From the NCBI GenBank assembly GCA_902775975.1, contig CACYOC010000011.1, positions 1 to 54,930 on the forward strand: a stretch of 54,930 nucleotides of DNA, given 5' to 3'. The position numbers and the translations under genes are program-made. The notes under the pieces were generated by a model. It saw only the letters and a list, made by a program, of their open reading frames with translations. It did not search any database and was not told the origin of the DNA. Positions 35,870-43,722 of the stretch are shown here, piece by piece. The first letter of the stretch is position 1. Each line of letters begins with the position of its first letter. The stretch comes from an uncultured Bacteroidales bacterium (GTDB lineage Bacteria > Bacteroidota > Bacteroidia > Bacteroidales > Bacteroidaceae).

Positions 35870-35884
35870 GCTGATGATTCTTCT

Positions 35885-35892
35885 TAATTTTG
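35885..35892 (+). promoter_or_regulatory. -7 box of the Gly/His-rich protein gene
   Basis: TAATTTTG followed by CAAC, 49 bp before the ATG at 35942. No TTTG lies at the ideal distance. Confidence 0.5.
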
Positions 35893-35941
35893 CAACGTGA
35901 AACATTAACACGTGAAGTCAAACCGATAAAACAATACGACG

Positions 35942-36883
35942 ATGAAGAAGATAATGATAGCCCTGATGATGCTGGTGATAGCCGCTACGGGCAAGGCCAT
36001 GAGCTATGAGCAGGCAAGAAACGAGGCACTGTTCCTGACGGACAAGATGGCGTATGAGCTGAACCTGACCGACGAGCAGTATGAGGCTGCCTACGAAATC
36101 AACCTCGACTACCTGATGGGTGTCACAAGCTACGACGATGTGTATGGCAGCTACTGGGAGCGCCGTAACCGCGACCTAAGCTATGTGCTGCTGGACTGGC
36201 AATGGACGAACTTCTGTGCAGCTACGTACTTCTATCGCCCACTGACCTGGGCTGACGGCTACTGGCACTTCGGAGTGTATGCCCGCTATCCGCACCGCGA
36301 CTACTTCTACTTCGGACGCCCGGTATTCTATGCCACCTATCGCGGAGGCCATGCCTGGCATGTGGTGGGAGGTTACGGCTACTATTATGGCCGCAGACAT
36401 CACTTCCGTCCGGTAGGGCGCTCACACTTCGGCATGCTGGACCGATGGAACAGGGGTGACTTCCGTCACCACGGCGCACACCACGGCAGTTTCCGTAACA
36501 GTTCTACACGCACCACGGTTCACGGCTACGGACGTGGACACCACACCACTTACGGTCATCACGGTGGTGGACGCTCGTTCGGCGAGAATCCCCGTTCGCA
36601 CGGTGGAGGCTATAGCGGAGGCGGCAGCTTCGGTTCACGAGGCGGCGGCTCGCATAGCGGAGGAGGCAGCTTCGGTTCACAAGGTGGCGGTTCGCATAGC
36701 GGAGGAAGCTATAGCGGAGGAGGCAGCTTCGGTTCACGAGGTGGCGGCAGCTCGCACGGTTCATTCGGCGGAAGCCGTTCGTTCGGAGGTGGAGGCCATA
36801 GCGGCGGCGGAAGCTTCCATGGCGGTGGCAGTCGCGGAGGCGGCGGAGGCCATGGCGGCCGCTCGTTCGGCAGTAATCGTTAA
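35942..36883 (+). CDS. Secreted protein with Gly/Ser/His-rich C-terminal repeats
   Basis: The 313-residue protein has a signal peptide (KIMIALMMLVIAATGKAMS), a helical N-terminal part (LNLTDEQYEAAYEINLDYLM) and an aromatic-rich middle (YPHRDYFYFGRPVFYATYRG). About 130 residues of low-complexity repeats follow, with units such as GGGSFGSRGGGSHS. Proteins of this build occur in Prevotella and Bacteroides, but I know no established function. The repeats suggest a flexible, possibly metal-binding surface segment. Its last 123 bp overlap the convergent histidine phosphatase gene. Confidence 0.75.
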   Translation: MKKIMIALMMLVIAATGKAMSYEQARNEALFLTDKMAYELNLTDEQYEAAYEINLDYLMGVTSYDDVYGSYWERRNRDLSYVLLDWQWTNFCAATYFYRPLTWADGYWHFGVYARYPHRDYFYFGRPVFYATYRGGHAWHVVGGYGYYYGRRHHFRPVGRSHFGMLDRWNRGDFRHHGAHHGSFRNSSTRTTVHGYGRGHHTTYGHHGGGRSFGENPRSHGGGYSGGGSFGSRGGGSHSGGGSFGSQGGGSHSGGSYSGGGSFGSRGGGSSHGSFGGSRSFGGGGHSGGGSFHGGGSRGGGGGHGGRSFGSNR

Positions 36884-37381
36884 ACAACGGACTTCTGCAT
36901 TCATCATACGCTGTACCTCACGCATGGTACAACCGGCATAGACAGCCAGGACGGCTTTGTTGATAATGCCATGACCAACAGCCACCACCCGACGACCTGG
37001 GTAGGTGGCTGTTATATATAATATAAAGGAACATGCGCGCATAAGAAGGTCGGATTCGCTCTCTATGTCGTTGGGCCACACCTCGCCTTGCAGGTCGGGA
37101 ATGAAACGTCCCGTAAAACTGCCCCAGTCGCGCTCTCTCAGCAGCGGAGTGGTGACGACGGACAGACCGTGAGGCGCAGCAATGATTTCTGCCGTCTGCA
37201 CGGCACGCTGCAAGTCACTGGAGACCACCACATCAATAGGCTCTGTAGCCATCCGACGAGCCACCTGCCGAGCCTGTTCCCTACCCTGCTCGTTGAGTTC
37301 GCCGTGGGTCTGACCCTGCATGATTTGGCGGGCATTGTCTATCGTCTCGCCATGACGTACAAGAAAAATGGTCGTTTCCAT
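36761..37381 (-). CDS. Histidine phosphatase superfamily protein (phosphoglycerate-mutase-like)
   Basis: I start at METTIFLVRHGETIDNAR (206 residues). The catalytic LVRHGET is at residues 7-13, SSDLQRAVQTAEIIAA near 54, the acid donor LLRERDWGSFTG near 80 and the second His in VVAVGHGIINKAVL near 140. A normal domain would end around RCLTIT. The last 35 residues are an Ala/Ser/Thr-rich tail (ERAAAMASAASATATAMEAS), the antisense reading of the glycine repeats of the convergent gene. The substrate is unknown; small-molecule phosphatase or cobalamin-type activity cannot be told apart here. Confidence 0.85.
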   Translation of the reverse strand: METTIFLVRHGETIDNARQIMQGQTHGELNEQGREQARQVARRMATEPIDVVVSSDLQRAVQTAEIIAAPHGLSVVTTPLLRERDWGSFTGRFIPDLQGEVWPNDIESESDLLMRACSFILYITATYPGRRVVAVGHGIINKAVLAVYAGCTMREVQRMMNAEVRCLTITAERAAAMASAASATATAMEASAAAMASTSERTASAE

Positions 37382-37385
37382 AGTG

Positions 37386-37393
37386 CAAAGATA
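37386..37393 (-). promoter_or_regulatory. -7 box immediately before the histidine phosphatase start
   Basis: TATCTTTG on the minus strand ends only 4 bases before the ATG at 37381. With the usual distance from box to transcription start, the mRNA would begin at or next to the start codon, implying a leaderless transcript. Confidence 0.6.
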
Positions 37394-37466
37394 CAAAATA
37401 AAGTGAAAAGTGTAGCGTGAAGCGTGAAAAATTAGCTCCATTCTTCTTTCTTTCACAATATTTTCG

Positions 37467-37474
37467 TACTTTTG
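37467..37474 (+). promoter_or_regulatory. -7 box of the DUF308 protein gene
   Basis: TACTTTTG followed by CAG, 35 bp before the ATG at 37510. This position excludes the longer in-frame start at 37417. Confidence 0.7.
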
Positions 37475-37509
37475 CAGCGCAAAGACAAACAAAAAACAGT
37501 AAACGCAAG

Positions 37510-38193
37510 ATGAAGAAGTTATTGCAAAGTTCTCTTTTCCGCGCCTTGTGTGCCATTGTCATCGGAATACTCATACTGAAGTTTCCACAGGACGGAGTCA
37601 CATGGCTGACCATGGCCGTCGGCGCACTATTCCTCATTTCGGGCATCATCGCCCTGACCGCCTATTGGTATGCCTGCCGCCACAAAAACGAGTATATCGT
37701 CACCGACCAGCAGGGACGCATCATCAGCGGCAGCCAGCCCACCTTCCCCATCGTCGGTGCAGGCAGTGTGCTGTTAGGACTGGTGCTGGTGGTCACGCCC
37801 GACAAGTTCGTCGATGGACTGATGTATGTGCTCGGAGGCATCATGATACTGGGCGGCATCCAGCAGGTGCTAAACCTGGTAGTGGCACGCCGACTGGGCA
37901 GTTTCTCGTTTTTCTTTTGGATTACACCGTCGCTCATCATGCTGACCGGACTGTTCGTCATCCTGAAACCCATGGAGACGGCTCAGCTGTCGCTGATGAT
38001 TCTGGGGTGGTGCTCGCTGCTCTACGGTGTGACGGAGGTCATCAACTCGGTACTGATATGGCGCATCCGCAAGGTAGCCACGCAGCTGGCAGCGCAACAG
38101 CAGAAAGCTACTGATGAGACAGTGGCAGAGGAAATCAGTTCGGAGTTAGACTCCGAACGTGCCGAGACGGAAATCGTGGCAGAGGCTGAATAG
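37510..38193 (+). CDS. DUF308/HdeD-like inner-membrane protein
   Basis: The 227-residue protein has six hydrophobic helices in two similar halves (RALCAIVIGILILKFPQDGV, LGLVLVVTPDKFVDGLMYVL, MLTGLFVILKPMETAQLSLM), the layout of HdeD/DUF308 proteins. The acidic C-terminal tail (TDETVAEEISSELDSERAET) is probably cytoplasmic. Function is unknown; HdeD is linked to acid resistance in Escherichia coli, which need not apply here. Confidence 0.8.
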   Translation: MKKLLQSSLFRALCAIVIGILILKFPQDGVTWLTMAVGALFLISGIIALTAYWYACRHKNEYIVTDQQGRIISGSQPTFPIVGAGSVLLGLVLVVTPDKFVDGLMYVLGGIMILGGIQQVLNLVVARRLGSFSFFFWITPSLIMLTGLFVILKPMETAQLSLMILGWCSLLYGVTEVINSVLIWRIRKVATQLAAQQQKATDETVAEEISSELDSERAETEIVAEAE

Positions 38194-38221
38194 TCGGCAG
38201 ACACGAGAAAGGCAATCATAA

Positions 38222-38259
38222 ATGAAAGGCGGCGAAGAATTCTCTTCGCCGCCTTTCAT
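38222..38259. terminator. Bidirectional terminator between the DUF308 and uridine kinase genes
   Basis: A perfect 17-bp stem with a 4-base loop (ATTC) lies between two convergent genes. The arm is ATGAAAGGCGGCGAAGA. A-rich and T-rich ends allow it to work in both directions. Confidence 0.85.
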
Positions 38260-38261
38260 GG

Positions 38262-38876
38262 TTATACATTCGTCACGATGCCTTCGATATAGGTCTTGAG
38301 GATGTGGATGCCGGTCTTGTTATCAACTCCCCAGGGAATGATGAGGTCGGCAAACTTCTTGGTGGGTTCGATGAACTGTTCGTGCATGGGTTTCAGGATG
38401 CGCTCATAGCGGTCGAGCACCATATCGACGGTACGTCCACGCTCCACGACATCGCGACGGATGTTACGAATGAGACGGACATCGGAATCGGTATCGACGA
38501 AAATCTTCAGGTCCATCATGTCGCGCAACTTCTTATAGTGCAGCGTCATGATACCCTCGAGGATGATGACGGGCTTCGGCTCCACATGGATAGTTTCGGG
38601 GAGACGGTTGGAGATGATGTACGAATAGGTGGGCTGCTCGACAGCCTGACCGTTCTTCAACATCTTGATGTGCTCCGACAGCAACTTCCAGTCAAAAGCG
38701 TCGGGATGGTCAAAGTTGATGGCCTTACGCTCCTCGTCCGTCAAACCTGTCGTATCGTTATAGTACGAGTCCAAAGGGATGACTACTGCATAGTGAGGCG
38801 GCAGCGCCTGAGTGATTTTCTTAACGACGGTGGTCTTTCCAGAACCTGTACCGCCAGCGATTCCGATAATAGTCAT
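38262..38876 (-). CDS. udk: Uridine kinase
   Basis: The 204-residue protein has the P-loop MTIIGIAGGTGSGKTTVVKK, VIPLDSYYNDTTGLTDEER, then NFDHPDAFDWKLLSEHIK, YSYIISNRLPETIHVEPKPV and RRDVVERGRTVDMVLDRYE. All are standard for uridine/cytidine kinase, which phosphorylates salvaged uridine to UMP. Length is normal. It lies 18 bp downstream of the secreted nuclease-like gene on the same strand and is likely co-transcribed with it. Confidence 0.95.
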   Translation of the reverse strand: MTIIGIAGGTGSGKTTVVKKITQALPPHYAVVIPLDSYYNDTTGLTDEERKAINFDHPDAFDWKLLSEHIKMLKNGQAVEQPTYSYIISNRLPETIHVEPKPVIILEGIMTLHYKKLRDMMDLKIFVDTDSDVRLIRNIRRDVVERGRTVDMVLDRYERILKPMHEQFIEPTKKFADLIIPWGVDNKTGIHILKTYIEGIVTNV

Positions 38877-38894
38877 GTAACTTGTTTGTTATTC

Positions 38895-39950
38895 TTATTT
38901 CTTTTCCTTCAACAGATAGATAACCGTCGGCAGGTGGTCGCTATAGCCGTCGAGCCACACACCACCGGCATGGGTACGCTTCGTGCCGCCCTTGTACTTG
39001 CCCTCGGTCTGGAACAGGTAGTCGCGACGGAAAATCTCATGTCTGAAGTACTTCAGGGTAGAGAAGTCCTTAGCGCCCTTCTGGTTCAGCAGGCTCGGAG
39101 ACACCACAATCTGGTCGAAGAGGTTCCAGCGGCCGTCATACTTCAGCGTGCCCTGCTTCTGCTTCACCAGCACATTGTACCAGGGGTTATACATGTCGTC
39201 GGGACCTGTCTCGTCGATTTCCGACTTACAAGACAGTCCTTCCATCATACTCTTGTTCGTGGGGTCGTCGTTCATGTCGCCCATGATGATGACCTTCACA
39301 TTGGGATCGTCACGCAACAGGGAGTCCTTGACGACCTTCACCTGACGACCGGCGCACTCACGGTAGTAAGACTCGGCGAAACGGCTGGGCCAGTGGTTGA
39401 CGATGACGGTAACATGCTCGTCAGCCAAGGTACCGCTGACCACTAAGAAGCCACGGGTGGCACGCATAGAGTCTTTCGGCAACTCATAGACGTATGGCAC
39501 GAGCTTTACGTCACGGACGGTGAAATAGCGGGGCTGGTAAATCAGGGCGCAGTCAACACCACGATGGTCGGGGCCTTCGATATGTACGAACTGGAAGTTC
39601 TTGGCCTTCAGCTCGGGCTGAGCGCAGAGGTCAGCCATACAGTGAGCGTTCTCCACCTCGCTACAGCCAATGATGGCGCAGCCCTGGCTCTTGGTAGCCT
39701 TCCAGTCGGTACCCATTTCGGAGAGCACCTTCGCCATGTTATGCAGTTTATGCTGATACTTGATGTCGTTCCACTTGTTCGAACCATCGGGCAGATACTG
39801 GTAGTCGTTGTGCCCCTCGTCGTGAGTGGTGTCAAAAAGATTCTCCAAGTTGTAGAAGCCGATGGCATAGCCCATGAACTTCTTCTCCTGTGCCTGGGCA
39901 AAAACAGCCACCAGCAAGCAGGCAGTCAGTAATAATAGTTGTTTTTTCAT
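38895..39950 (-). CDS. Secreted endonuclease/exonuclease/phosphatase family protein
   Basis: I start at MKKQLLLLTACLLVAVFAQA (351 residues, signal peptide). The EEP-fold motifs are GFYNLENLFDTTHDEGHNDY, CAIIGCSEVENAHCMADLCA (metal Glu), VTVIVNHWPSRFAESYYREC, VIIMGDMNDDPTNKSMMEGL and the C-terminal DGYSDHLPTVIYLL with the catalytic Asp-His. Exported members in Bacteroidetes are thought to cut nucleic acids or phosphodiesters outside the cytoplasm. It is divergent to the TonB-receptor-like gene and upstream of uridine kinase. Confidence 0.88.
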   Translation of the reverse strand: MKKQLLLLTACLLVAVFAQAQEKKFMGYAIGFYNLENLFDTTHDEGHNDYQYLPDGSNKWNDIKYQHKLHNMAKVLSEMGTDWKATKSQGCAIIGCSEVENAHCMADLCAQPELKAKNFQFVHIEGPDHRGVDCALIYQPRYFTVRDVKLVPYVYELPKDSMRATRGFLVVSGTLADEHVTVIVNHWPSRFAESYYRECAGRQVKVVKDSLLRDDPNVKVIIMGDMNDDPTNKSMMEGLSCKSEIDETGPDDMYNPWYNVLVKQKQGTLKYDGRWNLFDQIVVSPSLLNQKGAKDFSTLKYFRHEIFRRDYLFQTEGKYKGGTKRTHAGGVWLDGYSDHLPTVIYLLKEKK

Positions 39951-40207
39951 GATTAGTAATAAATTTAAAGATGTACGTGTATATGCAAGGCTGCGATTAA
40001 GCGAGAGCATGTGAAACGAGTTTCACTTGCCGAGCGGAAGCAGACTCGCAGACATTTGTCTGCAAAGATACACATTTTATTTTATTCTACAATGCTTTTT
40101 AAAGAAAAATATCACAAAAGAGAAAATTTTCATTAAAACATGTAGACAATTAAAAAATAATGTTTACCTTTGTACGCTTTAAATTTAATAACTAACTATA
40201 AAAAACT
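39951..40207. promoter_or_regulatory. Divergent promoter region with structured leader
   Basis: The minus-strand box TATCTTTG (40070-40063) serves the nuclease-like gene, giving a leader of about 105 nt. The plus-strand box TACCTTTG (40165-40172) serves the TonB-receptor-like gene. The minus-strand leader can fold: GTGAAACGAGTTTCAC and TGTCTGCGAGTCTGC form short hairpins. This could be a regulatory leader, but it matches no riboswitch I recognise. Confidence 0.6.
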
Positions 40208-42763
40208 ATGCAAAAAGAGCTGAAATTAATTGTGATTGCTCTCTGTTTCCCGTTTGCAGCTTTTGCACAAGCAGAGAAACCGGCAACAGAGCAGCCCGTT
40301 ACCGCTTCAAGCGATGACGACACAGCTTTCACGTTCACCGAAGCACAGTTGGGCGAGGACGACAATACGCTGAACGCTATCAGCATCGTCGGTTCTGGTC
40401 ACAACGTCTATGCCGGAGAAGTTGGCTACCGCTTTAGCCCCGCACGTTTCAAATATCGTGCACTGAGCGGTAAGTACAACGAGATGTATATCAACGGCAA
40501 CCCTGCTGGTGACGTGGAGCGTGGAGAGTTTAACTTCTCGTTTGTAGGCGGTCTTAACAACCAGACACGCAATGCCGACAACGTATTGCCGTACGAGGAC
40601 AATGCCTTTGGCATGGCAGCACTCGCTGGTTCTAACAACTACAACTTCCGACCGAGTGCCATGACTGCCGGACACCGTGCCTCTGTTGCAGGCGCTAACC
40701 GTAACTATACGGTTCGTGGCATGTACAGCTACGGTTCAGGTGTGACCAAGAACGGATGGATCTACTCCGTAGGTCTGACCTATCGTTGGGCAAACATGGA
40801 GACGGCCAACATTCAGGGTACATTCTACAATGCCTTAAGCTACTACGCTGGTGTTGAGAAAATCATTAACGAAAAGCACTCTATCTCACTCGTCACCTGG
40901 GGTAACCCCACCGAGCGTGCTGCACAGTCGGCATCAACGGACGAGATGTACTGGATTGCCAACAGCAACTACTACAATCCCAACTGGGGTTGGCAGGACG
41001 GCAAGAAGCGCAGCTCACGTATTGTGAAGAGCTTCTCACCCGCAGCCCTGCTGACGTGGGACTTCAAGATTAGCGACAACACGAAGCTGACCACCAGTCT
41101 GCTGGGTAAGTATCAGAAATACAGCAGTTCACGTCTGAACTACAACAATTCGACGAACCCCGCTCCTGACTACTACAGCCTCATGCCAAGCTATTACTAT
41201 AATGTATGGAATCCCGATGACCCCAGCAATACGGATGCTGCTCGTGCCAACTGGCAGGCAGCCTACAACTATCTGCACGCTTCGAAGGAGAACCGTCAGC
41301 TGAACTGGGACAGACTGTACCAGGCTAACCGCAGTGCCAATGTCGAGGGACAGGAAGCCATGTATTATCTGCAGGCTTACCACGACGACCAGCTGGCATT
41401 CAGCCTGAGCAGCAATCTGCAGCAGAAGCTGAACCAGGTGTCTGACCTGAAGGTAGGTGTGAACCTGTCAACCAACAAGGGCATGCACTACCAGACACTG
41501 GAAGACTTGCTGGGTGCTAACAAGTTCCGCAACGTCAACACTTATGTAACTGGTAAGTACGGCACGGACGATCCCCAGTCGATGTATGACATCCGCGACG
41601 GTGGTAAGACCATCGGCGTAGGCGACCGCTTCGGCTACGACTACAACGTCTTTGTCAATAAAGCCAACCTGTGGACAACCTATTCTGTCAACCTGAAGGG
41701 CGGTCACGCCTTTGTCAGCGGCCGCATCGGTGCTACTTCCATGCAGCGCGACGGTAAGATGCAGAACGGTCTGGCTCCCACGAACTCACTCGGGAAGAGC
41801 GGCACGGCATGGTTCATGGACGGCGGCGTGAAAGCCGGCGTCAGCGCTGACCTCGGCAAGGGTAGCACCTTTACCCTCGGTCTGAGCTATGAAGGAAAGG
41901 CTCCCGTGGCACGTACTGCTTTCCTGGCTCCCCAGATTAACAACGACTTCGTGAAGGACCTGAAGTGCGAGCGCATCTTCGGTGCTGAAGTTGGCTATAT
42001 GCTGACTACCTCTTGGCTGCAGGCCAGCTTGAACGGATACTACGCTCAGATTAACGACGCCACAGAGTACTCTATGGCTTACTCTGACTCAAAGCACTCG
42101 TTCTCATACATCTCACTGACAGGCATCCAGAAGGAGTTCTTCGGAGTGGAGCTGGGTCTGAACTTCAAAGTCACCGACTGGTTGAACGTCAAGGCTCTGG
42201 GTACCATCAGCGATGCTAAATATACCAACAATGCCGACGTGACCTACATGCTCTCTGATGCTTCTACGGCACCTGACGGCACACTCTACTACCACGACAC
42301 ATGTCTGAACGAAGGTATGCGTGAAGGTGGTACGCCGCTGACCGCTGCCAGCATCGACCTGGGTTACCACAACAAGGGTTGGTTCATCGACGTGATTGGT
42401 AACTACTACGACGACATCTATCTGTACTACTCACCCATCATCCGCTACAAGAAGGATGTGGATAAGGCAATCTCTCAGGGCAACAACCCCGACCTCACTC
42501 AGTCAAAGGGCAAGGGTGGCTTCATGCTCGACGCTTCTATCGGTAAGAGCATCTACCTGAAGAAGGGACGTTCGATGTCTATCAACCTGATGCTGACCAA
42601 CATCCTGAACAACACCAAGATCTGTACCGGTGGTATGGAGCAGAACCGTTTCGACTATAAGGAAGACGGTAGCGAGGCTCGCGACTACAAGTTCAAGAAC
42701 AGCCCCAAGAAGTTCTATGCAAACGGTATCAACGGTATGCTGATTGTAACTTATAAATTCTAA
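40208..42763 (+). CDS. TonB-dependent receptor-like outer-membrane barrel
   Basis: The 851-residue precursor has a signal peptide (LKLIVIALCFPFAAFAQ) and a plug-like region (residues about 30-140: YRALSGKYNEMYINGNPAGD). A long series of amphipathic beta strands ends in the typical terminal aromatic residue (GINGMLIVTYKF). No carboxypeptidase-like extension is present and no obvious TonB box is seen, so it may be an atypical receptor. It is followed by two lipoproteins with OB-fold-like domains. The cargo is not readable from the sequence; neighbouring nuclease and kinase genes hint at nucleic acids or nucleotides. Confidence 0.78.
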   Translation: MQKELKLIVIALCFPFAAFAQAEKPATEQPVTASSDDDTAFTFTEAQLGEDDNTLNAISIVGSGHNVYAGEVGYRFSPARFKYRALSGKYNEMYINGNPAGDVERGEFNFSFVGGLNNQTRNADNVLPYEDNAFGMAALAGSNNYNFRPSAMTAGHRASVAGANRNYTVRGMYSYGSGVTKNGWIYSVGLTYRWANMETANIQGTFYNALSYYAGVEKIINEKHSISLVTWGNPTERAAQSASTDEMYWIANSNYYNPNWGWQDGKKRSSRIVKSFSPAALLTWDFKISDNTKLTTSLLGKYQKYSSSRLNYNNSTNPAPDYYSLMPSYYYNVWNPDDPSNTDAARANWQAAYNYLHASKENRQLNWDRLYQANRSANVEGQEAMYYLQAYHDDQLAFSLSSNLQQKLNQVSDLKVGVNLSTNKGMHYQTLEDLLGANKFRNVNTYVTGKYGTDDPQSMYDIRDGGKTIGVGDRFGYDYNVFVNKANLWTTYSVNLKGGHAFVSGRIGATSMQRDGKMQNGLAPTNSLGKSGTAWFMDGGVKAGVSADLGKGSTFTLGLSYEGKAPVARTAFLAPQINNDFVKDLKCERIFGAEVGYMLTTSWLQASLNGYYAQINDATEYSMAYSDSKHSFSYISLTGIQKEFFGVELGLNFKVTDWLNVKALGTISDAKYTNNADVTYMLSDASTAPDGTLYYHDTCLNEGMREGGTPLTAASIDLGYHNKGWFIDVIGNYYDDIYLYYSPIIRYKKDVDKAISQGNNPDLTQSKGKGGFMLDASIGKSIYLKKGRSMSINLMLTNILNNTKICTGGMEQNRFDYKEDGSEARDYKFKNSPKKFYANGINGMLIVTYKF

Positions 42764-42783
42764 ACAGAAGGAGGACACGAAAT

Positions 42784-43686
42784 ATGAAGAATATCAAGTA
42801 TATCATCGCTGCCGTCTGCGCCGTTCTGTTTGTTGCCTGCCAGGATAAGGGCGAATGGGATGTTCCCGCCGTCACTGTCTCTCAATATGGCAATAACAGT
42901 ATCGTGGAGCACAACGTGATTTCCAACAAGGCCCTGCTCGACAAATATACTTCCGTCATCTCTGACAATAGCATGGAACAGATTACGGAAGACATCCAGT
43001 TGAAGGGACGTGTCACGGCTAACGACGTGGAAGGCAACTTCTATAAGAAGATTACCATTGAGGACGAGCCCGCCAATGCTGACGACGTAAGAGCTATCAC
43101 CATCTCTATCGACGAAAGTGGACTGTGGGGCTATCTGCCCGAGGGTACCGAAATCCTGATTAACCTGAAAGACCTCTGGATTGGTGGTTACGGCAAGCAG
43201 GCTCAGCTGGGTACTCCCTACACCAACAATAACACTGGTGCAGTTTCTGTAGGCCGTATGTCAAAGTTCGTATGGAAAGACCACTTCAGAATTCTGCCTA
43301 CTCCCATCAAGGCTGTAGAACCCATCGAGTTCGACGCTACTGTCAAGGGTGACCCCGACAAGTACGCTGCTCGCCTGGTGAAGTTCTCCAATGCTGCGTT
43401 CAAGGGTGCCGACGGTAAGGCTACGCTGAAGAGCGGTCCCGAGGCTGCACTGAAGGGCTACTTCCAGACATGGCTGGCAGACGAAACCAAGTACGGCAAT
43501 GACATCGTCTTCTTCACCAGTGGCGACTACGCCAAGTTCTCGACATTCGTACTGCCTTACGACGCATCAGCCAAGAAGGCTATCCCCTGCGACATCGTAG
43601 GTGTTGCATCCCGATACAGCACCAACAGGAGCACCACCTGGCAGATTTCCATCCGCAAGGCAGCAGACATCAAAGTGCTTAAATAA
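42784..43686 (+). CDS. DUF5689-type OB-fold surface lipoprotein
   Basis: The 300-residue protein has a lipoprotein leader (AAVCAVLFVACQDKGEW) and a region reading LKGRVTANDVEGNFYKKITI, then GLWGYLPEGTEILINLKDLW. This is the DUF5689 pattern, an OB-like fold often paired with TonB receptors. An unusually strong Shine-Dalgarno (AAGGAGGA at 42768-42775) stands before the ATG. It is 20 bp from the receptor gene, so one operon. It probably sits on the outer membrane and binds the receptor's ligand. Confidence 0.75.
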   Translation: MKNIKYIIAAVCAVLFVACQDKGEWDVPAVTVSQYGNNSIVEHNVISNKALLDKYTSVISDNSMEQITEDIQLKGRVTANDVEGNFYKKITIEDEPANADDVRAITISIDESGLWGYLPEGTEILINLKDLWIGGYGKQAQLGTPYTNNNTGAVSVGRMSKFVWKDHFRILPTPIKAVEPIEFDATVKGDPDKYAARLVKFSNAAFKGADGKATLKSGPEAALKGYFQTWLADETKYGNDIVFFTSGDYAKFSTFVLPYDASAKKAIPCDIVGVASRYSTNRSTTWQISIRKAADIKVLK

Positions 43687-43722
43687 TAACCTTTATTAAT
43701 AAAGAATTAAAACTATAACAAT

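Noticed and set aside
36456-36941. Ala/Glu-rich plus-strand open frame
   Set aside because: Alternate-frame reading of the glycine repeats; the signal peptide and conserved part belong to the other frame.
38304-39446. Plus-strand open frame of 380 codons
   Set aside because: Runs antisense through both uridine kinase and the nuclease-like gene, which have clear catalytic motifs.
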